Source of the DNA: Acinetobacter halotolerans
GTDB taxonomy: Bacteria; Pseudomonadota; Gammaproteobacteria; Pseudomonadales; Moraxellaceae
NCBI RefSeq assembly: GCF_004208515.1
Contig: NZ_SGIM01000010.1
Span: 62,001 to 126,000, forward strand
Length of the DNA stretch: 64,000 bases
Direction of reading: 5' to 3'
Positions within the stretch are counted from its first letter, which is position 1. Each line of letters starts with the position of its first letter. A model generated the notes under the pieces. The model searched no databases, was not told where the DNA came from, and saw only the letters and a list, made by a program, of their open reading frames with translations. The translations under genes and the position numbers were made by a program. Positions 44,657 through 54,335 of the stretch are shown here, in pieces.

Positions 44657-45881
44657 TCAAAAAAATCAGACAATTGACTATACCCAGTTTCCAGATGCTC
44701 GAGGGCATTTTGGTATTCATGGTGGACGTTTTGTGTCAGAGACGCTGATGGCTGCACTTGAAGATTTAGAAAATCTTTATGGTCGTATGAAAAATGATGC
44801 ACAGTTTTTGGCAGAATTTGACCGTGATCTTGCGTTCTATGTTGGTCGTCCTAGCCCACTTTATCATGCAGAGCGATGGTCACAGCAGCTCGGCGGTGCG
44901 CAGATTTACTTGAAACGTGAAGACTTAAATCACACAGGTTCACATAAGGTCAATAACACCATTGGTCAGGCCTTATTGGCAAAACTATCAGGTAAAAAAC
45001 GTATCATTGCAGAAACAGGTGCTGGTCAGCATGGCGTTGCGACGGCAACGATTGCAGCGCGTTTAGGCCTTGAGTGTGTGGTATTCATGGGTGCGGAAGA
45101 CGTTAAACGTCAAGCGATGAATGTATACCGCATGCGTTTACTTGGTGCCAAGGTTGTGCCTGTGCAAAGCGGTTCAAAAACATTGAAAGATGCCATGAAC
45201 GAAGCGATGCGTGATTGGGTCACCAATGTGGATAGCACTTATTACGTGATTGGTACCGTGGCGGGTCCACATCCCTATCCGCAGCTAGTTCGTGATTTCC
45301 AGTCGATTATTGGTCGTGAAGCGCGCCGTCAAATCCAAGAGCAAGCAGGGCGTTTACCTGATGCCTTGGTGGCTTGTGTTGGTGGTGGTTCAAATGCAAT
45401 GGGCTTGTTCTATCCATTCTTGAATGATCAAGATGTGAAAATGTACGGTGTTGAAGCTGCAGGCTATGGTATTGAAACAGGTAAGCATTCGGCACCATTG
45501 AATGCAGGTCATGTGGGCGTATTGCATGGTAATCGTACTTACTTGATGTCTGACGAACAAGGTCAGATCATTGAGACACATAGTATTTCAGCAGGTCTTG
45601 ATTATCCAGGTGTAGGACCAGAACATAGTTTCTTAAAAGATATGCACCGTGTTGAATATGTGCCGATCAATGATGAAGAAGCGTTACAAGGTTTCCGTGA
45701 TTTAACCAAGATCGAAGGGATTATTCCTGCGCTTGAAAGCTCTCATGCCATGGCCTATGTCACCAAACTTGCGCCAACGATGTCTAAAGATCAAATCATT
45801 ATCGCCACTGTTTCAGGTCGCGGTGATAAAGACTTGATGACTGTTGCACGTATTGATGGTGTGGAAATGGTTGAGATGTAA
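44637..45881 (+). CDS. trpB: Tryptophan synthase beta subunit
   Basis: TrpB condenses indole with serine to form tryptophan using PLP. The 414-residue protein has the PLP lysine Lys104 in [24 protein letters not shown], and the phosphate-binding GGGSNAMG. The start is GTG at 44637, directed by a consensus AAGGAG 7 nt upstream inside trpF; a longer TTG-initiated frame from 44610 is less likely. trpA lies 6.7 kb downstream, after five unrelated genes. A strong terminator follows. Confidence 0.96.
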   Translation: MDQQNLSQKNQTIDYTQFPDARGHFGIHGGRFVSETLMAALEDLENLYGRMKNDAQFLAEFDRDLAFYVGRPSPLYHAERWSQQLGGAQIYLKREDLNHTGSHKVNNTIGQALLAKLSGKKRIIAETGAGQHGVATATIAARLGLECVVFMGAEDVKRQAMNVYRMRLLGAKVVPVQSGSKTLKDAMNEAMRDWVTNVDSTYYVIGTVAGPHPYPQLVRDFQSIIGREARRQIQEQAGRLPDALVACVGGGSNAMGLFYPFLNDQDVKMYGVEAAGYGIETGKHSAPLNAGHVGVLHGNRTYLMSDEQGQIIETHSISAGLDYPGVGPEHSFLKDMHRVEYVPINDEEALQGFRDLTKIEGIIPALESSHAMAYVTKLAPTMSKDQIIIATVSGRGDKDLMTVARIDGVEMVEM

Positions 45882-45894
45882 ATCTCAGCGGAAT

Positions 45895-45929
45895 AAAAAA
45901 ACAGGGAAGCAAATGCTTCCCTGTTTTTT
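45895..45929. terminator. Bidirectional terminator of trpB and the nucleotidase gene
   Basis: ACAGGGAAGC and GCTTCCCTGT (10-bp perfect stem, 4-nt loop) with A and T runs on either side, between convergent genes. Confidence 0.9.
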
Positions 45930-45944
45930 ATTGTCTAAAACCTA

Positions 45945-47720
45945 TTATGGAATCAGCTTGATACGATTTGTCGCAGGTGCATTAAGCGGTGAGTTTTGAG
46001 TCACGTATTTCTCTAAAACATCAATATCTTGTCCGCCACCGATTGGGTTCTTCCCTTGTTTTAAAACAGTGAAGTTATCACCACCATCGGCAATAAAACT
46101 ATTCACAGTAACGCGATAGACTTGAGTATCGACCAAAGCTTGTCCTGCAATCATGATATTGCTGGCGCGAGGAGATACTGTGGCATCTTGTTTATACGAA
46201 TAACTGAATTCTTTTGACGGCTGTAATATCCGAGTGGTTGCCGCATTGGCACCAGACCATTGTTGTTCTAATAGCTCACGAATTTGTTTGCCTGTGAGAC
46301 TCAGGGTGACTAACGAATTACCAAACGGTTGTACGCTGAATACATCACCGAAGGTAATTTGATTACTACTATTAATCAATAAGTCTGCGCGTACACCACC
46401 CGCATTCATCAATGTAAAATCCGAACCTTGATTGCTGGCTACAAGTGCTGCCGCTTGTTGAGCATCCGCAATCAAATTACCCAGCGCGGTTTCGCCACTT
46501 TCAGTACGATTACGATCAATAACAGTGCTTGCTGATCCAACTACACGCCCGGAAATTGTCGCAACGGCTGGACGGTATTTATCTAATATCGCTTCGATAC
46601 TTGGTGTTTTACTAAACTTTTGGTATAGATCCGTTAAGCTGACCGTGGTCGTCCCAGAGGTATAGCTTTCGCTTTGCACGGGAACTTGGGTCGCGTCTTT
46701 CTTGATCACATCACCTGTTTTTCCATCTAGTTCGAGTTGGATATTGGTAATGGCCGTACCATATTGTCCAGCAGATGTGAGTAAGAACGGTTTTTGTGGG
46801 TTTTGGGTTGCATAGTCACAGATATAAGATTGATGTGTATGACCCGATACCACAACATCAACCGCAGGATCTAAGCGTTCCAATACATCGATTAATGGGC
46901 CACTCAACCCATCACAGGTTTTCTTGTTGAATTTGGTACTTGGCGCAACGCCTTCATGCACCACCACCACAATCGCTTCAATCCCTTGTTTCTTTAACTC
47001 AGGAATCAATGCATTGACGGTATCTGCTTCATCATGAAAGTTGACATCGGTAATGCCAGCAGCAGAAACGATGCTCGGAGTTGCCTCTAAAGTAAGCCCA
47101 ACAAACGCAACAGGGATGCCACCATAAGTTTTGACTTTATAGGCAGGAAAAAGCGTCTTGTTTGGATCGGCTTTCATGGAAACATTGGCAGCGAGGAAGT
47201 TAAACTTTGCCCCAGTGAAGTTTGGATTGATTTGACATGGCTTAGTACTGGTGTATTGCTGACAGCCACCATTTTGTAAACGACGAAGTTCATCGGTTCC
47301 ACGATCAAACTCATGATTTCCCACCGCATTAAAATCGATTTGAATATCATTCATTACTTCAATGGTCGGTTCATCTAAGAATAACGATGAGATTAATGGG
47401 GAAGCACTAATTAAGTCACCAGCCGAGACCACAGCATTATTGGGATATTGTGCCCGTAATTTTTTGATTGCATCGGCAAAGTAGCTGACACCACCAACAG
47501 GTATTTGTACCGTTTTACTATGGTCATGTGGATCATCTGCTTCAATAAAGCGTTTAGGTGGTTCTAAATTGCCATGAAAGTCATTAAAGGCAAGAACATT
47601 GATACTTTGATTTTTTCGTTCGGTTTTAGGTGCTTGATTATCATCATTATCATTACAGGCGGTTAGCGCCAACAGCATTACACACAGTGCATTTACTTTA
47701 AAAATAGTTCGCGTCTTCAT
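45945..47720 (-). CDS. 5'-nucleotidase / UshA-family metallophosphatase lipoprotein
   Basis: A 591-residue exported enzyme with lipobox LALTAC at the N-terminus, so probably membrane-anchored. The metallophosphatase domain carries VLAFNDFHGN, VVSAGDLISAS, AVGNHEFDRG and VVSGHTHQSYI, the five-block metal-binding set. The C-terminal 5'-nucleotidase domain (about 390-590) carries GNLIADAQ and the GGVRADL/NSFIADGGDNF substrate motifs. It would release nucleosides and phosphate from nucleotides outside the inner membrane. Differences from UshA include the lipid anchor. Confidence 0.9.
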   Translation of the reverse strand: MKTRTIFKVNALCVMLLALTACNDNDDNQAPKTERKNQSINVLAFNDFHGNLEPPKRFIEADDPHDHSKTVQIPVGGVSYFADAIKKLRAQYPNNAVVSAGDLISASPLISSLFLDEPTIEVMNDIQIDFNAVGNHEFDRGTDELRRLQNGGCQQYTSTKPCQINPNFTGAKFNFLAANVSMKADPNKTLFPAYKVKTYGGIPVAFVGLTLEATPSIVSAAGITDVNFHDEADTVNALIPELKKQGIEAIVVVVHEGVAPSTKFNKKTCDGLSGPLIDVLERLDPAVDVVVSGHTHQSYICDYATQNPQKPFLLTSAGQYGTAITNIQLELDGKTGDVIKKDATQVPVQSESYTSGTTTVSLTDLYQKFSKTPSIEAILDKYRPAVATISGRVVGSASTVIDRNRTESGETALGNLIADAQQAAALVASNQGSDFTLMNAGGVRADLLINSSNQITFGDVFSVQPFGNSLVTLSLTGKQIRELLEQQWSGANAATTRILQPSKEFSYSYKQDATVSPRASNIMIAGQALVDTQVYRVTVNSFIADGGDNFTVLKQGKNPIGGGQDIDVLEKYVTQNSPLNAPATNRIKLIP

Positions 47721-47927
47721 GATTTTTTGATCAAGTGGTATAAGATTGTTTTTAAAGATAAAACCTCAGTATGAATGTTTGATGAAATATTGAACTTTAA
47801 TGTGAATGAAATAAAGATCGAGTGAAGTTGAAATGTGCTCAAAAATTGTGAACGGTTTTGAGTAAATATTATGAATTAGCGGCTATGATAGACAGGATGC
47901 TCTCATGCGGTCACGGAATCAAAAATC

Positions 47928-48923
47928 ATGGATTTGATACAAGCCAATGGTCAGCCACGTTATGGGCGTTTTGATCAGGTACCCTCTGGAATTAACCTCG
48001 ATGACTATATCTATAAAACGCCGTATGGTCAGATACTTAAAGGCTGGCGTAAACAGTTAAAATATAAGAAATTCAAGTTTTGCGGTATACAGCATGAGCA
48101 CTACAGTATCGGCGTCGCAATCGTTGATTTATCGTGGGCTGGACATGCTTTCTTTTATATCTATGATCATCAAGCTGAACAAGTGATTGAATGCAATGCA
48201 ATTCAACCTTTTGGCTATCAAACCAAGCTGGATGAACAACCGCTATTTAGTCAAAGCTATTTTAAAAAATCAGGTTATTGTTTTAACATGAAACACACCA
48301 ATGGTGTGCGTTATATCCAAATCACCAGACATGGTGAAGTTCAGCTTAAAGCGCGTATCTTTTGTGCGGGAACTGATGCACTGAGTTTATGTAGTCCAAC
48401 TGGGATCAATGGTTGGACGTATACGCAAAAGCAAACCACCTTAGCGGTTGAAGGTTATTTTATAAGTCCAAAACAGCAACAGATAAAATTTAATGCACAA
48501 AGCCTTGCATCATTAGATGATACCTGTGGTTTTTTACGCCCTGAAACGGCTTGGTTTTGGTTGTCTTGTCAGTTCCGTGATGAACAAGATCGTCGTATTG
48601 GACTTAACCTTGCATCGGGTGTGAATGAAAGCTTTGGCAATGAAAATGCCTTGTGGGTCGATGGTCGCTTATATCCACTCACGGATGTTTTATTTGAACA
48701 GCAGAATGAAAAGTGTTGGTCAATTCGCTCTTTGGATGCCCGATTAAACTTGTTGGTGCAAACAGGGTGGTGTCGTTTTGAAAATATTAATTTACGTTTG
48801 ATTGGAAGTCAGTTTAATCAATGGCAAGCCAAAGTGAGTGGCACGATTGAGCAAGAAAATGGTGAATTGCTGGTGTTGAGTGATCAGTATGGTTTATTGG
48901 AACAGCACTATGCAAAGTGGTGA
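47928..48923 (+). CDS. DUF2804 family protein
   Basis: A 331-residue soluble protein matching DUF2804 by layout: an N-terminal IQANGQPRYGRFDQVPSGIN, a central FCGIQHEHYSIGVAIVDLSW, SPTGINGWTYTQKQTT, and a C-terminal RRIGLNLASGVNESFGNENA followed by ALWVDGRLYPL. The fold suggests a beta-rich lipocalin- or CrtC-like hydratase scaffold; no function is established. It is a single gene between two unrelated units. The hairpin after it matches a dispersed repeat. Confidence 0.83.
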   Translation: MDLIQANGQPRYGRFDQVPSGINLDDYIYKTPYGQILKGWRKQLKYKKFKFCGIQHEHYSIGVAIVDLSWAGHAFFYIYDHQAEQVIECNAIQPFGYQTKLDEQPLFSQSYFKKSGYCFNMKHTNGVRYIQITRHGEVQLKARIFCAGTDALSLCSPTGINGWTYTQKQTTLAVEGYFISPKQQQIKFNAQSLASLDDTCGFLRPETAWFWLSCQFRDEQDRRIGLNLASGVNESFGNENALWVDGRLYPLTDVLFEQQNEKCWSIRSLDARLNLLVQTGWCRFENINLRLIGSQFNQWQAKVSGTIEQENGELLVLSDQYGLLEQHYAKW

Positions 48924-48940
48924 TTATTGAGAAATCTTTC

Positions 48941-48966
48941 CAAACCTCCCTTTAAAAAAAGGGAGG
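48941..48966. repeat. CCTCCCTT hairpin repeat, copy 1
   Basis: CCTCCCTTT and AAAGGGAGG (9-bp stem, 4-nt loop), preceded by AAA. The same element occurs at 62882-62904. There is no T run, so it is not a classical terminator, though it sits between convergent genes. Confidence 0.6.
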
Positions 48967-48979
48967 CGCTAATGAGATT

Positions 48980-49855
48980 TTATATTGCTGCTTGCCAAAA
49001 AGCTTCACCCGCTGCAATTGGGTCATTGGTTTTGGCTAAAGTATCAATCCAAACATCGTATTGACGAATAATTGGGTGTTGATTTGGATGGAAGTCTTTT
49101 TTAAACCAGTCGCTATATTGCGCTCTTTTTGCCGTCAAAATACCGTTGCGACCAAAGAACCAAGGTAAGCCTTTACGCGCCATATCAAAACGTTGTCTTA
49201 AACTAAAACCATCACATTTTAGCATCACGTCGGTACGGTAAAGGGTAAATCCAAACATTAATACCGTCGTAATTACCAATGCAGATTTACGGGTAAACTC
49301 AGGCACTTCGCCGACTTGTTGCATTACATCAAATGCCACATCACGATGTTCCATTTCTTCAATAGCATGCCAAGCAAACAGGGCACGAACAAAAGGATCT
49401 GCATCCGCTAAGGTTTCTTTTTGGCTATAGAAAGTATCCGCCATCAGTGCAGTTAAATGTTCTGCTGCGGCAGTCATGGCAATATTGTATTGTGGAGAAC
49501 GATTCTTCAATTCAAATTTAAATATTTTCTTTAAACGATGGGTGAATTGATCAACAGGCATACCTTGTTGTTTCATGACTTGGTTCATTTTGTCATGCGC
49601 AATCCCATGTTGAGCTTCTTGACGAATGAAGTCCGTGACGCGTTCCTGCAATTCAGGATCATTGATTTTGTCACGAAATAAGCGGACACATTCAATGAAA
49701 TAGCGCTCACCATCAGGAAATGTGAGGCTCAAGGCGTCAAACATACGGGTACGGAACGGATCGCCTCCAAACCAAAAACGAGGTGCTTCATTTAAGTGGA
49801 AGTCTAAGTTCGTTCTTACGATTGGATCAACCTGATAGGATACATGTGCATTCAT
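48980..49855 (-). CDS. Metal-dependent hydrolase family protein (ferritin-like, DUF/Metal_hydrol)
   Basis: A 291-residue all-helical protein of the Metal_hydrol (PF10118-type) family. It carries diiron-like ligand sets: RQEAQHGIAHDKMNQ, AAAEHLTALMADTF and HAIEEMEHRDVAFDVM. A hydrophobic segment (about 198-214) may anchor it to the membrane. Substrate and reaction are unknown. GGAAGAG precedes the ATG. It diverges from an AraC-type regulator 114 bp away, which may control it. Confidence 0.85.
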   Translation of the reverse strand: MNAHVSYQVDPIVRTNLDFHLNEAPRFWFGGDPFRTRMFDALSLTFPDGERYFIECVRLFRDKINDPELQERVTDFIRQEAQHGIAHDKMNQVMKQQGMPVDQFTHRLKKIFKFELKNRSPQYNIAMTAAAEHLTALMADTFYSQKETLADADPFVRALFAWHAIEEMEHRDVAFDVMQQVGEVPEFTRKSALVITTVLMFGFTLYRTDVMLKCDGFSLRQRFDMARKGLPWFFGRNGILTAKRAQYSDWFKKDFHPNQHPIIRQYDVWIDTLAKTNDPIAAGEAFWQAAI

Positions 49856-49969
49856 CGGTGCTCTTCCTTTTCTTTTAATGTACTCAGTATGGCGAAAGTT
49901 CGATGAAATGTTTTGACAGTTACAGCCAAGTTTTATACAAATAGCGACAGATTAGGATGAGATTGGCGC

Positions 49970-50992
49970 ATGTCAGTTAAAATAATTATTGGATACTTAC
50001 GATTGTTAAATCGTGTTTTACAACAAGAACACATTGATTTATCTGGAGTTGTTGCACCTGAGCTTTGGCAGGATTTTGCTGCGTGTTTAGAAAACCCAGA
50101 TGAACAAGAGTTTGATGTCGAGCGTTATGTCGTACTGTTACGCGCTGCTCAACCTTATTTTACCCGACCAATTACGCTTGTTTTAGCTGAACATGCCAAT
50201 TTACAAGATCTCGGTTTAATGGGGTATTTGGCTTCAACCAGCTTAGATCTACAGCAAGCGTTACAGTTATTACAGCGTTATTATTCTCTGATTTTTAAAC
50301 AGACCAATTTAGAACAACTCGATGTACAACAATTTTCAGATTATATTCAAATTGTATGGAATGCCTCGTATCCTGATTATCGTGAGATGTATGAATTGAA
50401 CTTGGCGCTGATTTTTAAAATTGCCGAATCAATTGCACAAGATACGCTCATTCCACCACAAATGATTCAATTTGGTTATGCGCCGCATACTGCGTTATAT
50501 CATTTTGAAAAGTTTTATGGATGTTCAATACAAGTTCATGCTGGACAATACGCTATTCGCTTTCCTCATCAGATTTTAAAAGCCAAGAGTATTGCAGCAG
50601 ATCAACAGCTCAATCAGGTTTTATCGAGTCAAGCACAGCAATCCTTGAATAGCATCAGTTCCGTTGAAATACAGCAACAACAATTTAAACAGAAAATTCA
50701 AAGTTATATTGAGCAAGGTTTATTGCAGCAAGAAGAAGTTTTGCAACGTTATGTCGCCAAGCGGTTGCATTGTTCTGAACGAACTTTACAGCGCCAGCTT
50801 AAAGCCTATCAATTGAATTTTCAGGAAATTTTAGATCAATATCGGTTGGAGCAAAGTAAGCTTTATTTGCAGCAAGGCAAGTCATTTTCTGAGATTGCAG
50901 AACGTTTAAATTATGCGGATCAAAGCGCATTTGGGCGTGCGTTTAAGCGTTGGACAGGTTTTACACCAAAGCAATTTTTAAAGTCTCTTTAG
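49970..50992 (+). CDS. AraC-family transcriptional regulator
   Basis: A 340-residue regulator with an N-terminal effector domain of the Arabinose_bd type (about 20-205; DLGLMGYLASTSLDLQQALQ) and a C-terminal pair of helix-turn-helices (about 240-338; RYVAKRLHCSERTLQRQLKA and IAERLNYADQSAFGRAFKRW ending TGFTPKQF). The architecture matches OruR/ArgR-like and fatty-acid or lipid responsive regulators in gamma-proteobacteria. It is divergent from the hydrolase gene. Confidence 0.92.
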   Translation: MSVKIIIGYLRLLNRVLQQEHIDLSGVVAPELWQDFAACLENPDEQEFDVERYVVLLRAAQPYFTRPITLVLAEHANLQDLGLMGYLASTSLDLQQALQLLQRYYSLIFKQTNLEQLDVQQFSDYIQIVWNASYPDYREMYELNLALIFKIAESIAQDTLIPPQMIQFGYAPHTALYHFEKFYGCSIQVHAGQYAIRFPHQILKAKSIAADQQLNQVLSSQAQQSLNSISSVEIQQQQFKQKIQSYIEQGLLQQEEVLQRYVAKRLHCSERTLQRQLKAYQLNFQEILDQYRLEQSKLYLQQGKSFSEIAERLNYADQSAFGRAFKRWTGFTPKQFLKSL

Positions 50993-51028
50993 TTTTCAGA
51001 ACAAAACTAAAGAGACTCATATGAATTT

Positions 51029-52360
51029 TTAAGATGTTCTTAAGCGTGGATAATTAAATACAATTGCCAGTATCGCAAAGATAGCTAAAATCCAGCAATA
51101 GTAGATATGTCCAATCAATTCTATAGGCGAAAGTTTGGCTATCGAGCAGGCAAGAAGTAATTGTGCGCCATAGGGGATAATCCCTTGGGTTACACAAGAA
51201 AAAATATCAAGTAAAGCGGCACTACGTTTCGGATCAACCCCGTATTCTTTGGCGACCTCACGTGCCATATCTCCCGATAAAATAATCGCAACAGTATTGT
51301 TGGCAACGAATAAATTTGAGAAGACCACAAGGAAACTAATGCCTAATTCACCTGCACGTTGTCTTCCAAATTTAAATAAGCGAGTAATCGCGTAGATCCG
51401 TTGGATTAACCATTGTAAACCGCCTTCTTTTTGCATCAAAGCTGACAGTCCGCCAAGGAGCATGGAAAGTAATGCCACCTCAAACATGCCCACAAAACCG
51501 TTATAAATTGAATTATTCAATTGCAGCAGGTTGAATTCTGGCTTTTCAATAAGCCCCATAACCCCAGATAAAACCACACCAATCATTAAAACAGCAAGTA
51601 CATGTAAGCGACTAAATGCGAGGAAGAAAATGGCTAGATAGGGCAGAATTAGCCATAAATCATACGGCTTTGATTGAATCTCCTCGGCATGCTGGCTTAA
51701 TGAAACATAAACAATCAAGCTGATCAATGCAGCAGGCAAAGCAATCCAGATGTTGACTCTGAATTTATCTCTTAATTCAACATTTTGGCTGCGTGTCGCG
51801 GCAATAGTCGTGTCTGAAATCATCGATAAGTTATCACCAAACATTGCACCACCTACCACGGCACCAATGGCATAAATAGGAGCAATATCGGTTGCTTGAG
51901 AAAAGCCAAATGCAATCGGGGCACAGGCTGCAATGGTACCCATTGACGTTCCCATTGCTGTTGCAATAAACGCGGAGATGATAAACAGCATGGGTAAAAC
52001 ATACTCTGCTGAAATCAATGAAAGCCCTAGTTGAACCGTAGCATCGACACTGCCAATGGTATTGGAAACGCTGGCAAATGCGCCCGCCAACATAAACACC
52101 ATAAACATCAAAATCAAGTTAGGATGACTTGCGCCCTGTAGGAAATCTTCAATAGCAGTATTGAGTTTTTGTTTGTAGAGGAGTAGTGCAAGAATCACTG
52201 CTGGAACAGCAGCGACAGGGGCTTTTATTTGATAAAAGGCAAATTCTGTCCCAATCATTGAATGATAAATACCACTCCCTAGAAAGATGATCAAAAATAC
52301 CAATAGAGGTAGCAACGCAAGCGCATTACTGTGCACTTTTTCCTGAGAGTGGGAAGACAT
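51029..52360 (-). CDS. NhaC-family Na+/H+ antiporter
   Basis: A 443-residue inner-membrane transporter with about eleven hydrophobic segments. Conserved features are AFIATAMGTSMGTIAACAPI, GGAMFGDNLSMISDTTIAA, and VVFSNLFVANNTVAIILSGD, matching the NhaC / malate:Na+-lactate antiporter family. It probably exchanges Na+ for H+, or organic anions with ion coupling. It is an isolated minus-strand gene upstream of trpA; it has no visible regulatory partner. Confidence 0.87.
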   Translation of the reverse strand: MSSHSQEKVHSNALALLPLLVFLIIFLGSGIYHSMIGTEFAFYQIKAPVAAVPAVILALLLYKQKLNTAIEDFLQGASHPNLILMFMVFMLAGAFASVSNTIGSVDATVQLGLSLISAEYVLPMLFIISAFIATAMGTSMGTIAACAPIAFGFSQATDIAPIYAIGAVVGGAMFGDNLSMISDTTIAATRSQNVELRDKFRVNIWIALPAALISLIVYVSLSQHAEEIQSKPYDLWLILPYLAIFFLAFSRLHVLAVLMIGVVLSGVMGLIEKPEFNLLQLNNSIYNGFVGMFEVALLSMLLGGLSALMQKEGGLQWLIQRIYAITRLFKFGRQRAGELGISFLVVFSNLFVANNTVAIILSGDMAREVAKEYGVDPKRSAALLDIFSCVTQGIIPYGAQLLLACSIAKLSPIELIGHIYYCWILAIFAILAIVFNYPRLRTS

Positions 52361-52632
52361 AAAATCAAAAGAACATTCAAAAATTGCGCATAGTATAAAG
52401 GAGCTTGGCCAATTTCTAAAATGTAGTGGGATTGGACTAAAATTAGGAAGCTTTGATCATTGAGAAAAAATCCAAAATATAGATAAATGTATCAGGGCTG
52501 TTGTTGGTGGCAATAATCAACACTGCAATCATCTCAAACGCTGTTCAATGTACAAAAAATAGCGTTACAATGCAGTGTTTTTTGTACGACTACAAACAAC
52601 TCCTCAACATAAATCAAGGAAAGCATAATCCT

Positions 52633-53436
52633 ATGTCACGTCTTGCCACTCGTTTTGAACAGCTTAAATCTCAGCAACGTAAAGCGCTTGTTTCTTATGT
52701 GATGGCAGGTGATCCGCATCCACAGGTAACCGTTCCATTACTTCACCAAATGGTTGAAGCGGGCGTTGATGTTATTGAATTGGGTCTACCATTTTCAGAT
52801 CCAATGGCAGATGGTCCAGTGATTGCCTTAGCCGCTGAGCGTGCTTTGGCTGGTGGAACCAATACCTTAGATGCGTTGAATATGGTCAAAGAATTTCGTC
52901 AACAAGACCAAACGACACCTGTTGTTTTAATGGGTTATCTAAACCCTGTTGAAGTGATTGGTTATGAAAAGTTTGCGGCTTATGCGAAAGACTGTGGTGT
53001 TGATGGTGTTCTTCTCGTGGATTTGCCACCAGAAGAATCACAGCAGTTGGGAGACATCTTAAAACAAAATGAGATGGATCAAATCTTCTTGCTTGCACCA
53101 ACTTCGACCGATCAGCGTATTCAACATGTGGTCAATCAAGCCAGTGGCTTTGTTTACTATGTGTCACTCAAAGGTGTGACTGGTGCAGCGACATTAGATA
53201 CCTCAGAAGCAGCAGCGCGGATTGCAAAAATTAAATCTAAAACTAATGTGCCAGTCGGTGTTGGTTTTGGGATTAGTGATGCAGCGTCTGCAAAAGCCAT
53301 GGGACAAGTTGCCGACGCTGTGATTGTAGGCAGTGCTTTCGTTAAATCTTTTGCAACATTGCCAGCCGATGAAGCTGTGCAACAGACGGTGAATAAAGTG
53401 AAGGAGCTTCGAGCTGCGCTCGATGAGTTAGTATGA
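52633..53436 (+). CDS. trpA: Tryptophan synthase alpha subunit
   Basis: TrpA cleaves indole-3-glycerol phosphate to indole and glyceraldehyde 3-phosphate. The 267-residue TIM barrel has the catalytic Glu49 (VIELGLPFSDPMADGP) and Asp60, VGVGFGISDAASAKAM and ADAVIVGSAFV. The ATG at 52633 follows AAGGAAAG; the open frame extends upstream to 52501 but that part is leader. It is first of a compact operon; its TGA overlaps the accD ATG (ATGA at 53433). Confidence 0.97.
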   Translation: MSRLATRFEQLKSQQRKALVSYVMAGDPHPQVTVPLLHQMVEAGVDVIELGLPFSDPMADGPVIALAAERALAGGTNTLDALNMVKEFRQQDQTTPVVLMGYLNPVEVIGYEKFAAYAKDCGVDGVLLVDLPPEESQQLGDILKQNEMDQIFLLAPTSTDQRIQHVVNQASGFVYYVSLKGVTGAATLDTSEAAARIAKIKSKTNVPVGVGFGISDAASAKAMGQVADAVIVGSAFVKSFATLPADEAVQQTVNKVKELRAALDELV

Positions 53437-54335
53437 GTCAAGACGTAGAAATCATAACAGGGAAAGTATTGCATCCTGCAACCCCTTGGACGGAGCGTGA
53501 AGTTCCTGGGATTCAGGTCGCGGATCAACAACAGATATTCAAAGCGACGTTTACTGAGCCAACGATTGAGTGTCCTGAGTGTCATGCACTGGTTACTCGT
53601 ACTGCGATGTCATTCAATGCTTATGTTTGCCCACAATGCGATGAACACTTACGCATGCGTGCGCGTGATCGTTTGAATTGGTTTTTTGATCAAGTCAACA
53701 CTGAGTTAGGTCAAGAGTTTAGTGCCAAAGATCCATTGAAGTTTGTGGATACAAAGTCTTATCCAGATCGTATGCGTGAAGCACAAGATAAAACGGGTGA
53801 AACAGAAGCACTCGTGGTCATGCAAGGTTCTCTGAAAGGTTTAGATTTAATTGCTTGTGCTTTTGAATTTGATTTCATGGGTGGTTCAATGGGTACAGTT
53901 GTGGGTGATCGCTTTGTACAAGCGGCTGAACGCGCGATTGAACTGCATCAACCTTTGATTTGTTTTGCTGCTTCGGGTGGTGCACGTATGCAAGAAGGGA
54001 TGTTGTCCCTCATGCAAATGGCACGTACCTCGGCTGTGATTCAAAAAATGAAAGAAGCACGTGTACCTTATGTAGTGGTATTGACGCATCCGGTTTACGG
54101 TGGCGTAACGGCATCATTGGCCATGCTGGGTGATGTACATATTGCTGAGCCTAAGGCCATGATTGGTTTCGCAGGTAAACGTGTGATTGAGCAAACGGTG
54201 CGTGAAAAACTGGAAGAACCTTTCCAACGAGCAGAATATTTGCTTGATCATGGGGTAATCGATCAGATTGTTCACCGTCATGCGTTACGTGATACTGTAT
54301 ATCGACTTGTTGCAAAGCTGATGAATTTACCTTGA
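53433..54335 (+). CDS. accD: Acetyl-CoA carboxylase carboxyltransferase beta subunit
   Basis: AccD with AccA transfers the carboxyl group from biotin to acetyl-CoA, the first step of fatty acid synthesis. The 300-residue protein has the zinc ribbon Cys47, Cys50, Cys66 and Cys69 (CPEC...CPQC), and the crotonase-fold core with FAASGGARMQEGMLSLMQM and HPVYGGVTASLAMLGD. The first 45 residues before the ribbon are longer than in E. coli but common in Acinetobacter. It shares 4-bp overlaps with trpA and folC. Confidence 0.97.
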   Translation: MSQDVEIITGKVLHPATPWTEREVPGIQVADQQQIFKATFTEPTIECPECHALVTRTAMSFNAYVCPQCDEHLRMRARDRLNWFFDQVNTELGQEFSAKDPLKFVDTKSYPDRMREAQDKTGETEALVVMQGSLKGLDLIACAFEFDFMGGSMGTVVGDRFVQAAERAIELHQPLICFAASGGARMQEGMLSLMQMARTSAVIQKMKEARVPYVVVLTHPVYGGVTASLAMLGDVHIAEPKAMIGFAGKRVIEQTVREKLEEPFQRAEYLLDHGVIDQIVHRHALRDTVYRLVAKLMNLP